Assembly (NCBI RefSeq): GCF_932526225.1
Contig: NC_064037.1
Coordinates: 7,856,203 to 7,920,202, forward strand
Length of the DNA stretch: 64,000 bases
Reading direction: 5' to 3'
Source: Nematostella vectensis
Lineage: Eukaryota; Cnidaria; Anthozoa; Actiniaria; Edwardsiidae
Shown here: piece after piece, positions 33,087 to 44,800 of the stretch
Numbering within the stretch: the stretch's first letter is position 1
Layout: every line of letters starts with the position of its first letter
The notes under the pieces: generated by a model
Database searches by the model: none
What the model was told of the DNA's origin: nothing
Seen by the model: the letters and a program-made list of their open reading frames with translations, nothing else
Translations under genes and position numbers: made by a program

Positions 33087-34540
33087 CGTACTTGTGATTT
33101 CAAAGAAAATTTCACATCCCAAGTAGTTACCGGGAGAAACCGTTCTAACAAGAGAGAATCGCAATTAAAGATTAGCCTTCCGTTTTAACGATACCGTAGA
33201 CCCAAATGGCTTCATTTCGAGTGAATTTTTTTTATTATGCCATTCGATGACAATAGGCACACTCTAGATGTTAGCAAAAAAAATACCACCAAAATCTTAA
33301 ATACTCCGCCAGATATTCAAGAAAAACCGAATTCGAACGAGTGTAGCGTTATTCTTGAAGGCGTCAATAATACTGTTTACTTAGCTCAAAGTCCCGCGAT
33401 CAACATCCGGGCAACTTAGTTTTACGGCTTTTCCCTCTAATTATCATACAAGCGCGTCAGTATCGACTTTTTATCCGAGATTTATCCGTATTTATATCAA
33501 CTTCATAAGCGTTTACTCTAAATTTTGCATAGTTGTAAACTACGCCAAGAATAAGTAAGAATCCTTTGCTTCCTTCGAAGAAGGCTAAGCGAGGAAGAAA
33601 GCCCAAAACAAAACATAGAGTTGTCTCTGTTCGCGGTCTTTTTAAGTTTTCCGCGCTCTTCTATTCTTCGGTTAAAGCTCGCTTCGGTCTAGGCATCTTC
33701 CATCACTTGCACGACGCTATGACATTTGAGCACCTAAGAATTTTCCCGCTGCGTGTAGAGCGTGCAATGTGATTGGTTGCCATACGCGGCTTTATTTGCT
33801 CTTCGTCTGTCATTACTGTCACGCTGCCTCTAATGTCTACACAACTTCAATCCCCGATATCTCGCAATCAAATTTCAACCCATCTTACTCTAAATATGTA
33901 AATTAAAGGTACACTTCTAACCGCCCGATTCCTGCGCAACTTGGCAAGCGTCTAGTATAGATATTGTTCTGTCACACCGTGCCGCGGATAACCAATAGCC
34001 TTTTTTGCTACGGACTTAAATTAGCGCGTTGTAGCCAAAGAAGCAAAATTATTCCACGCCTAACTTTGACCCTTGATTATTAACCAACGAGGCTGTGTGA
34101 CGTCAAATGTAGACACGGTTTGTCAGTTGAGTACATGACGAAAGATATAAAGCAGATCCCGGGAGGTTACGCGCTTTTGGTGTGTATAAATGATTCGCAT
34201 GTTTAAAAGTGGTCGATTTCGCACTCCGGACCCGGCAAAAGCACTCAAAATTAAGCGCGTATAAAAAATGGTTATTTTAGGAGGAAAGTACAATCATTAA
34301 GCTTTAAATTGATATATAGTTTGTTGGCATTTGCTTTAATCCGACGCGAGCGCGAGCAATTTTGCCGGGACGATCGGGGTAATTACCACTTGGGTCTACG
34401 GTATCCTTAACAGGTCTTGTTTCTTATTCGTTATACATATTTTTTCTTTGTGCTCAAAGAAGTGTTTCGCTCTTAGGCCATATGGCGGTCTTGAAACACA
34501 TTGCTGTCTTTAATTGAAGCAGCTGAGTAACATTTTTCAC

Positions 34541-34561
34541 CCCCCCCCCCCCCCCCCCCCC
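34541..34561. repeat. Poly-C homopolymer
   Basis: About 21 consecutive C bases upstream of MND1. Length is likely variable and prone to assembly error. Confidence 0.95.
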
Positions 34562-34824
34562 GCCATGGGAGGAGCAGATAGTTTAGTCGCAGCGCCTAGT
34601 CCTCGCGCGTTCTATCCTTATCAAGTTTAGGACTGGGCACAAGCGCGCCAAATTTCGATCTAAAAAAGTATCTGTAAACACTTATTGCTTGTGAAACTTC
34701 GACAGTTCAAAAGAAATCGGCCGTGAAACAACTGTTAAGCATTTGAAGGCGATTGCTATTACCTAGGCCAGCTTGCAGATAACTAGTTATTCGTGAAACT
34801 AGCCTAGTCCTATCGAAAGTTACT

Positions 34825-37800
34825 ATGGTAAGGGTGATATGTTTCTTTTCGCTTTATTCTCGCTACTATGCTCGAATGTCTTACGATAGAAATTCCAACC
34901 CAACAGTTCAACTTATTTTTAAGTCTAAAAAGAGAGGTCTTAGCCATGATGAAAAAAGGCACCGACTCCAGGAGCTATTTTTTGAGAAGGTAAACACCGT
35001 ATTTTATTTGTTTATAAGAAAAGATAGCTAAACATATTTTGTACTTGGTTCTTGCTGATGTTTATCGATTTAAGTAATGGTTTCTTTCTCAGAAAGATTT
35101 CTTTCAACTTAAAGAGCTCGAGAAGATCGCGCCCAAAGAAAAGGGAATAAGTGAGTATTTTCGATACTTGCATATCACCATTAACTACAGTAGGTCGTAG
35201 CTCGTTAGAGGGGGAAGGGGAGAAATGCCATTCTTTTTATAGTGCTTCGTGACGATTAATAAATAGTCGCTTATCCGCTATATCAATAAAAAAAACTTAC
35301 TTTAACGTCCACGTTGAAGAGGTTTTTCAGAGCCTAGTTGATGATAATGTTTGTGTTTCTCAGCATCCATGTCTGTTAAGGAGGTTTTGCACAGCCTAGT
35401 TGATGATAATGTTTGTGTTTCTCAGCATCCATGTCTGTTAAGGAGGTTTTGCACAGCCTAGTTGATGATAATGTTTGTGTTTCTCAGCATCCATGTCTGT
35501 TAAGGAGGTTTTGCAGAGCCTTGTTGATGATGGTCTTGTAGATACTGAGAAGATTGGGACATCTGTCTATTTTTGGTCCTATCCAAGTAAAGCAATGCAT
35601 ACAGTGAGTTTGCATTCTGTTGTTTAATGAACCTTGAATCTATAGATTCCCTTACCATATTTTGGATATTTATCAGCTGTCACTGAGAGTCTTCATCTTG
35701 CAAAGCATATCCATTTATCTGCTCACTAGAAATGCATAGGTGATTAATTTTTACATGTTCATTTCTGTATACAACATGATTTATATACATAAGGCTGGTC
35801 GCACACAATCCTAGCAAAATTGACCTTACAATTGCAACTGATGGCAAAATGGTGTCCACATGATCATACATTCTTGCAAAGTGAGTTTCAATACAATCTT
35901 CACTTAGGTGCAGGATTGCGGATTATCAAAATATCATGATTGTTTATCATTCATTTGATAATTGATAATTTGATATTTCAATGATTTTTGGGTGATAATA
36001 GTATGATATTGTCTTGAAAAAATTCTAAGTGAAATATCAATGTGAAATATCAAAATGTCATTATCAATTGGATTATCATGGTAGTTGGCCCCCGAAAAAG
36101 GAATCTCAAATTATCACTATCATTCTCATTAATAAGAGAAGCAGGTAGATTGAAAAATCTAAATATCACTATCAATAAATAGAAATTATCAGGATAAAGT
36201 GATATTCCAAAATAGCAAGTTATCATGGTATCAATATCATATCATTTTATTATTATTATTATCAATGTTGAACAAAATAACATAAACAGTAAGCGAATAA
36301 TATATCATGATAATATCATTTTTTTTACTTGACCAACGACACACTAAGATTAAACAAGACATTAAATATTCTGATATATCATGATATATCACTATATCAT
36401 GGGCCTTGGAAGAAATTGTGCCTTATTAAATATTCTGATAATATCATGATATATCACTATATCATGGCCTTAGGAAAAAATGTACCCCATTAAATATTTT
36501 GATAATATCATGATATATCACTATATCATGGGCCTTGGAAGAAATTGTGCCTCATTAAATATTCTGATAATATCATGATATATCACTATATCATGGCCTT
36601 AGAAGAAAATGTACCTCATTAAATATTTTGATAATATAATGATATATCACTATATCATGGGCCTTGGAAGAAATTGTACCTCATTAAATATTTTGATAAT
36701 ATCATGATATATCACTATATCATGGCCTTAGAAGAAATTGTACCTCATTAAATATTTTGATATCATGGTATATCACTATATCATGGCCTTAGAAGAAATT
36801 GTGCCACATTAAATTTTTCTGACATATCATGATATATCACTATATCATGGGCCTTGGAAGAAATTGTGCCTCATTAAATATTCTGATAATATCATGATAT
36901 ATCACTATATCGTTGCCTTAGGAAAAAAATGTACCCCATTAAATATTTTGATAATATCATGATATATCACTATATCATGGGCCTTGGAAGAAATTGTGCC
37001 TCATTAAATATTCTGATAATATCATGATATATCACTATATCATGGCCTTAGAAGAAAATGTACCTCATTAAATATTTTGATAATATAATGATATATCACG
37101 CTTACTGTATATCACTATATCATGGCCTTAGAAGAAATTGTGCCACATTAAATTTTTCTGATATATCATGATATATCACTATATCATGGGCCTTGGAAGA
37201 AATTGTGCCTCATTAAATATTCTGATAATATCATGATATATCACTATATCATGGGCCTTGGAAGAAATTGTGCCTCATTAAATATTCTGATAATATCATG
37301 ATATATCACTATATCATGGGACTTGGAAGAAATTGTGCCTCATTAAATATTCTGATAATATCATGATATATCACTGTATCATGGGCCTTGGAAGAAAATG
37401 TACCTCATTAAATATTCTGATAATATCATGGTATATCACTATATTCATGGGCCTTGGAAGAAAATGTACCTCCTTTAATATTCTGATAATATCATGATAT
37501 ATCACTATATCATGGGACTTGGGAGAAATTGTGCCTCATTAAATATTCTGATAATAGCATGATACACAAATGCTTATATGATAAAAACCCTTTGAAAAAT
37601 ATCAAAATATCAACCCCGATCAGACTCTTGATAAATCATGATATTTAGGGCCTTAAATACAAGAAACATATAAGAACTATCATGATATATCACATTTAAT
37701 GATTAGTCTTGATAATAGTGATATACGCAATCCTGCACCTCTCTCACAATCTTACACCATCACCTGCAATCATTATGTGATCATATTGGAACAAGCAAAT

Positions 37801-38671
37801 TGATATCCTTGCAGAGATCTTTGTTCCCTTTACACCTCCCTACCTTTGCTATTACATGGTGGAAACCTTGAAATAGAAAAGTTATTAAACATTACCTGCT
37901 ATTATGAAAAAAAAGGAAACTAATTTTCAAACCAAAATTTCCTAATAAACATCCTGACGAAATCAGGATGGTTGGACACACTGCTATAGTTGTTGTTGTT
38001 GTTGTTTCTCTCTCTTTTAAAGCGAAAGAGAAAAATTGATGAGCTGTCTACTGCTGTGGCTGACTATGAAAAGAAGATTTCAAGTTCGTCTAAACAAATC
38101 AAGCAAGCAAATGTTGGACGTGAGGAATCAGTAAGTTGGGGACTGCTCCAAGCAAAGGGAAACTGTAGATATTGTATAATTTGGATTATTCTAACTTTAT
38201 CTTATATTAAGATAGCATTGGCAGTAACTCTAATATTGGTTTAAAATAATGGCAAAGATTTCTCATGACAATGAAAATTTAAGGTTCCTTATCTCACTGA
38301 ACCGTTGCGACAGTAGAAGGAATTAGTGCACCACAAACCTGGTATTGCTCCATTGTTATTGCAGCCCCTCCTATTTGAGAATTTCTTTTTTTTTATTTCT
38401 ATAGGAAAATAGGGAGTCTCTACTCCAACAACTGGCTGACAAGGAAGAGCTATGTCATAAGCTTGAAGCTGAGCTGGAGACATACCGCGAGTGTGATCCC
38501 GATGTTCTTGACAAACTTCAGCAGGAAACGGCAGTGGCTAAAGAGGCAGCCAACCGTTGGACTGATAATGTGTTTGCTATCAAATCTTGGTGTAAGAACA
38601 AGTTTAATGTGGAGGAACAAATGATTGATAAGAACTTTGGAATTCCAGAGGATTTTGACTACTTGGATTAA
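34825..38671 (+). CDS. MND1: Meiotic nuclear division protein 1
   Basis: Complete six-exon gene: 34825-34827, 34924-34989, 35093-35150, 35488-35603, 38023-38130 and 38405-38671. Phases agree and the product is 205 residues, the length of vertebrate MND1. Exon 1 contributes only the start ATG, which is followed directly by the donor GTAAGG. Recognisable blocks are [59 protein letters not shown], the leucine-rich coiled coil after residue 85, and the C-terminal signature [20 protein letters not shown]...[11 protein letters not shown]. With HOP2 it forms a nuclear dimer that stimulates RAD51/DMC1 strand invasion in meiosis (family knowledge). The N-terminal 70 residues form a winged helix. An ATTAAA at 38771 may be its poly(A) signal. 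RPUSD4 converges from the other strand about 200 bp away. Confidence 0.97.
35313..35520. repeat. 62-bp tandem repeat copying the MND1 exon 4 acceptor
   Basis: Acceptor-exon junctions TTTGTGTTTCTCAG/CATCC occur at 35364, 35426 and 35488, exactly 62 bp apart. Each carries about 43 bases like the start of exon 4 (CATCCATGTCTGTTAAGGAG). Only the third continues into the full exon. Using an upstream copy would add 62 or 124 bases and shift the frame. Confidence 0.95.
35906..37740. mobile_element. TIR-bounded element with internal 65-bp satellite
   Basis: A perfect 15-bp inverted terminus, AGGTGCAGGATTGCG (35906-35920) and its complement (37726-37740), bounds 1.8 kb of AT-rich DNA in MND1 intron 4. 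Most of the interior (about 36360-37560) is some 18 copies of a unit of about 65 bp with ATCATGATATATCACTATAT and GGAAGAAATTGTGCC. The left portion is diverged TATCATGATA-rich sequence. There is no coding capacity, so it looks like a non-autonomous DNA transposon whose interior expanded as a satellite. Confidence 0.75.
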
Positions 38672-38877
38672 CCTTAGACTATGATTTTCCAAGTGGGTAA
38701 TTTTCAGGTTGCAGTGACATCTGTACATAGTCTCTGATAGTATGTTTATTTAGGGAAGATAAATTTTATGATTAAACTGCACATTTCAGGGAAGTGAAGT
38801 TTCATATTACTGTATTTACTTTACAAATATTTTACACTCTCATATACATCCAGTACATCAGTATAGACATATTTATT

Positions 38878-41800
38878 CTAAAAACCAACAATCTTCTTTG
38901 TGGATTTCCCAAGCCGTTTAAGTCTGTAATACTCTTCTTCCTCCCTTGATTGGTTCATTTTCTTGCGCTTTGGATGCAAGTTTAACCTGCTTAAGGTGTC
39001 CAGGTAGTATTTTGGCAATGGTGCAGAGATGACCAGGTCACTGCCAGTATGGTACTTTGGCAGAACCAGCTGATGTGAATGCAAATGAAGGGGAATCTGG
39101 CCTCTCTGCCAAGGCCTTATTCTTCCTTTTTTGCCATCAACACCCTTGACACCAGAAATTTGTAGAAGTTGCAAAAGTCTTAGTGGAATTACCTAATGGC
39201 CAAAATATAACATAAATATTAATATAACAAGATTATGACACATTTTGAACCCATACTCTGTCGACAGCAATTGCTCATACAGCACTTTTCTCATCAAATC
39301 TATTAAGATTATTGCTAGCAATGATTTCTAGCACCAACATCCCTCAGTGCACCCAGCCATTAACACCTATAAGTGAACCCATGCGCCAACACCGGAGAGT
39401 GACATCCTCCCACCAACAACAACTATAAGTGACATCCACCAACCAACAACAACTATAAGTTACACCCACCCACCAACAACTATAAGTGACATCCACCCAC
39501 CAACAACAACTAAATGTGACACCCACCAACAACTAAATGTGACACCTACCAACAACTATAAGTGAACCAACCCACCAACAACTATAGGTGACACCTACCC
39601 ACCAACAACTATAAGTGGCACCCACCCTCCAACAAATATAGGTGACACCCATCAACAACTATAAGTGAACCCACACACCAACAACTATAAGTGACATCAA
39701 CCAACCAACAACTATAAGTGACACCCACCAACAACAACTAAATGTGATACCTACCAACAACTATAAGTGACATCCACCCACCAACAACTATAAGTTACAC
39801 CTACCTATAGGTGACACCCACCGCCAACACCTATATGTGACACCCACCCACCAACGACTATAAGTGACATCCACCCACCAACAACTATAAGTGACACCCA
39901 CTGCCAACACCTATATGTAACACCTGCCAACAACTATAGTGACATCCATCCACCAACAACTATAAGTGACACCAACAACTATCAGTGACACCCACCCACC
40001 AACAACTATAAGTTACATCCACCGACTAATAAGTGACATCCACCAACAACAACTATCAGTGACACCCACCTATAGGTGACACCCACTGCCAACACCTATA
40101 TGTGACACCTACCAACAACTATAAGTGACATCCACCCACCAACAACTATCAGTGACACCCACCCACCAACAACTATCAGTGACACCCACCCACCAACAAC
40201 TATAAGTTACATCCACCTAAGTGACACCCACCAACAACAACTATCAGTGACACCCACCTATAGGTGACACCCACCAACAACTATCAGTGACACCCACCAA
40301 CAACTATAAGTGACATCCACCCACCAACTACTATAAGTGACACCCACTGCCAACACCTATATGTGACACCTACCAACAACTATAAGTGACATCCACCCAC
40401 CAACAACTATAAGTTACACCTACCTATAGGTGGCACCCACCAACAACTATAAGTGACACCCACCGCCAACACCTATATGTGACACCCACCCACCAACGAC
40501 TATAAGTGACATCTACCCACCAACAACTATAAGTGACACCCACTGCCAACACCTATATGTGACAACTATGAGTGACATCCACCCACCAACAACTATAAGT
40601 TACAAATACCGAATAATAAGTGACACCCACCAACAACTATAAGTGACACCCACCAACAACAACTATCAGTGACACCCACCTATAGGTGACACCCACCAAC
40701 AACTATCAGTGACACCCACCTATAGGTGACACCCACCAACAACTATAAGTGACATCCACCCACCAACTACTATAAGTGACACCCACTGCCAACACCTATA
40801 TGTGACACCTACCAGCAACTATAAGTGACATACACCCACCAACAACTATAAGTGACATCCACCCACCAACAACTATAAGTGACATCCACCCACCAACAAC
40901 TATAAGTGACACCCACTGTCAACACCTATATGTGACACCTATCAAACAACTATAAATGACATCCACCCACCAACAACTATAAGTGACACCAACAACTATC
41001 AGTGACACCCACCCACCAACAACTATAAGTTACATCCACCGACTAATAAGTGACATCCACCAACAACAACTATCAGTGACACCCACCTATAGGTGACACC
41101 CACTGCCAACACCTATATGTGACACCTACCAACAACTATAAGTGACATCCACCCACCAACAACTATCAGTGACACCCACCCACCAACAACTATCAGTGAC
41201 ACCCACCCACCAACAACTATAAGTTACATCCACCTAAGTGACACCCACCAACAACAACTATCAGTGACACCCACCTATAGGTGACACCCACCAACAACTA
41301 TCAGTGACACCCACCAACAACTATAAGTGACATCCACCCACCAACGACTATAAGTGACACCCACCCACAAACACCTATAAATGACAGCCACTGACCAACA
41401 TCTTAAACTGAAACCCACCCACCAACGACTATAAGTGACACCCACCCACAAACACCTGTCTCTGTGAGACTCACCACTAGCACCCATCTTTGTCACTCAC
41501 CTGTGGTTGTGGCTTATCTGACGAGAACTTGTGATCACCAAGGATTGGACACCTCAAGGCATCTGCGAGGTGTACTCTTATCTGCTGCTTGTGCCCTGTG
41601 ATGGGCTCTATTTCAAGTAGGGAACAAGTTGACTGATTTTCATCAAGAATCTTAAATTTGGTTATCGCTTGTTTGAATCCAGCTTCTGTAATTTCCTGCA
41701 AATTATTTTTTTATTATTTATAAGAAATTTATTGATTTTAGTAATTTAAAAATTCTTTTTTCTCACCTTGTGTGTTTTGCCAACCAAGTCTTGTCTGATA

Positions 41801-44800
41801 ATGATGCGCTCCCACGGCCCAACTCTCCCATATCCAACAGGAATACTTATTGTCCCCTCTTCATACCTAGGAACTCCAACACTCACGGCCAAGTACCTTT
41901 TCTTCACCATTCTGCTTTGAAACATTTCTGCTATTTTTTGCGCCGCTGTTTTATTCCTGACCAAGAAAACCATAAAAACTGTTTAATAAAAAATAAAAAG
42001 AGTAGACAAATTTTAGTTGAGAAAGAAATGATCAACAAAGATTAGCCTCATGACCGACACCATGCTTACCTTGTAAGTAGTAAGACACCACTACAGTCTC
42101 TGTGAGAAGAAAAACACGCCGTCTACTTTACATGATATATAGCTAGGTTTTTTTTCTCTACAATAATTAGGGGTAATAGCAGGACGTCCAAAGTCAGGGA
42201 CATAGCCAGCATGAGGCAAGTGAGGTAAATTTTGATGTTTACTGTTTCACAATTAAAAAGTATAAGATAAAACACCTGCTTTTGTTGGATTCATCATGAA
42301 GTGGCTAGCTTTGCCACGGTAAAAAATTGATTCCGGCTACAGGCCCATACCTGCCAACTCTCCCCCCCCAAAATCTCAAGCCTTGAGATTTTCAGGGGTT
42401 GACAGGTATGCAGGCCTGATAGTATGAGGGTGGCCATGATAGCAAGTAGATACATTAGCATAATAGTATAATCAGTGCCATACTTATCCAAGCGATGAGC
42501 AAGCTCTGGTTTATTTTGATAGTTTTTTATTGCAGCAAATTCCTCAAGAAGTTCAGCAACACTCAGAACCACTCCAGGTCCCCCTAAAACAACCAGCAAC
42601 AATTAATACATTGACACAAATTATCAATTAGGGAGGCACTTCCTCATCCATTCTACCACAATTCAAATGCTACAGTATTAATGAATTTTTATGTTTTGGC
42701 TAGACCAGCCTTAGCTTGTACAGGAGGCAGGTTTTGTAATGCATGTACATATGTTTGCTTTCTTTTAAGGTTTGGTTTTTTTATAGCCAAATTTGTTGTT
42801 GTGCGACTGCCAAAAATTCAAATCCATTTCTCGTCTGGGAATAGTGCATAGTCAATCATACCTCTGTGACCAATCGTTTCCCTTACTGTGTGCAGTCAAA
42901 TGGTTTATGAAGCTACAGTTAAAATATGAAAGCCAGCGATTGGTTTAGATGGTTCATAGACTATGCACTATTTCCGTACCAACAAGGATTGTGGGATTGC
43001 CAATGTCACGCAACAACAAATTTGCCTATAACCCTATTCCTCACACTGGCATACACAGGGGGGTGCACATGGTACGCATGCACCCCCATGTCTGCCAAAA
43101 ATTGGGTCATTTCTTGCTGAAGGATCGTCGAAATACTGTCCTTTTTCATACCTGCCAACTTGCACAGTTTTTAGCCTTCATCTCCCAGCAAAAACACCGA
43201 AATTCCCTGTACATTACATTTACTGTAATCTCCCAGGAAAATTCATTGAAGATTTCTTTCACAGTTTTTGTATTTGAAGCACAATCTTGAGCTTTCAAGG
43301 TTGGCAAGTATCCTTTTTCTCTGTAATACCAGGCCCATACCCAGGGGGGGTGACGGGGTGTGAACACATGCATGAACGCAGCCCCCCACAACGGCCGAAA
43401 GTCCACTTTTAGTGATCAATAGACGTGCTATTTGTAGACAAAACCATAAAGCTTAAGCTAGATCACTCAATTAACAGTATAGTAGTATGTAACATGCACA
43501 GGCAATTAACAATATAGTAGTATGTACCATGCACAGGCAATTAACAGTATAGTAGTATGTAACATGCACAAGCATTCAACAGAACTGAAGTATTTACCAT
43601 GCACAGGCAATCCATAAGGCTTGTTTATTGCAATGAGATCATCTAATGAAGGAAACAAGAATAAGTAATGTAAATCTTATACTTATATTTGTCTAAAAGC
43701 CATTTGTAGCACAAATGCAGCAACAGTAGCAGTCAAACCTTGGAATAATGATTCTTGAAATAATGATTACTTCGGTTAAAATTTGCATAGCAATTTGCAT
43801 AGTAATTAAGCACAAAGACCTCTTCATGCCGAATTCAAAACCATGCCGAATCCAAAACTTAAGCCAAATCAAAACCATGCCAAATTTAAAACCATGCCAA
43901 ATCCAAGATCATGTCAAACTTAAAACCATGACAAATTCTACGACAAAAGTATCAAATTTCTAAGACAAAATACACACAGTTCAATTATGGATAAGCAAAG
44001 TTGAAAGTTGAATTTGTAAAGTAGAATATTAAAAGGACAGCATTGCATGTAAAATGTAACTTATACTTATGCACTAGTCATTTGAAACCCCCACCCCCAT
44101 GGTCCCGGGGAAGTGTGAGGTTAAGGTGGGGGCTTTGAGCACTTCTGAACTAGAATCTGTCCCGAAGGGGTGGGGGAATCGACAGTTTTTTACTCTAAGA
44201 CTCATCCCCACCATGGGGGTTTGGGACAAGTAAATAGTGTCACAAATATCATGTTAGTTTCTGGCTTGAGACTCTTTTTCTTCTGTAGCAAGCAATTCCA
44301 TGTATCAGCATGTGGCATGCTGCACGGCGACATGTGCAAAAACGTATATTAAGAAAAAAAATGCCAGATGAAGATGATTTATTTTTCCATCTTTTTTTGT
44401 AACTGTTATCTTCATAGTAATTGGTACAAATGTGCTGAAGTGTCCTGGCTTTGAAAGATTAAAAAAGTTTATTTCAGATGACTTGTTGTCGGGTTGTTGC
44501 CTATAATTTGCATCCAAGGGGTAGGGGCATTTAACTGCTGTTTTGTCCCGAGGGGGTGGGGGCTTTTCCTGGTTTTGTACAGGGTCAAAGTCTAGCCCCC
44601 CACCGTTCCCCGGGACCATGGGGTGGGGGTTTCAATTGACTAGTGCATTAAATCATAGTGAAAATACGAAGAGCTGCATAAAAAAACGCAACCATGAATT
44701 TTGGCGGAGATGGGACACCATACTGTGCGTCTATAACAGTGATCACTTACTGTTTGAGAAAATTACATTGTCGGCCAAATATTGTGCGTCGATCACAGTT

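Larger units (their letters stand above)
32658..34824. other. Intergenic, MND1 upstream region
   Basis: Holds the foldback element at 32823-33086, a poly-C run (about 34541-34561) and the MND1 5' flank. A frame at 33566-33772 contains an AT-hook-like KRGRKPK but has no ATG near its start. No promoter element could be assigned. Confidence 0.5.

Noticed and set aside
33566-33772. Frame with AT-hook-like KRGRKPK
   Set aside because: No ATG at its start, no splice partner, and only one short basic motif.
41465-41501. 27-bp RPUSD4 intron array as another splice-site-derived repeat
   Set aside because: It abuts the donor, but the units share only weak GTGxGTG similarity, so it was not counted among the seven.
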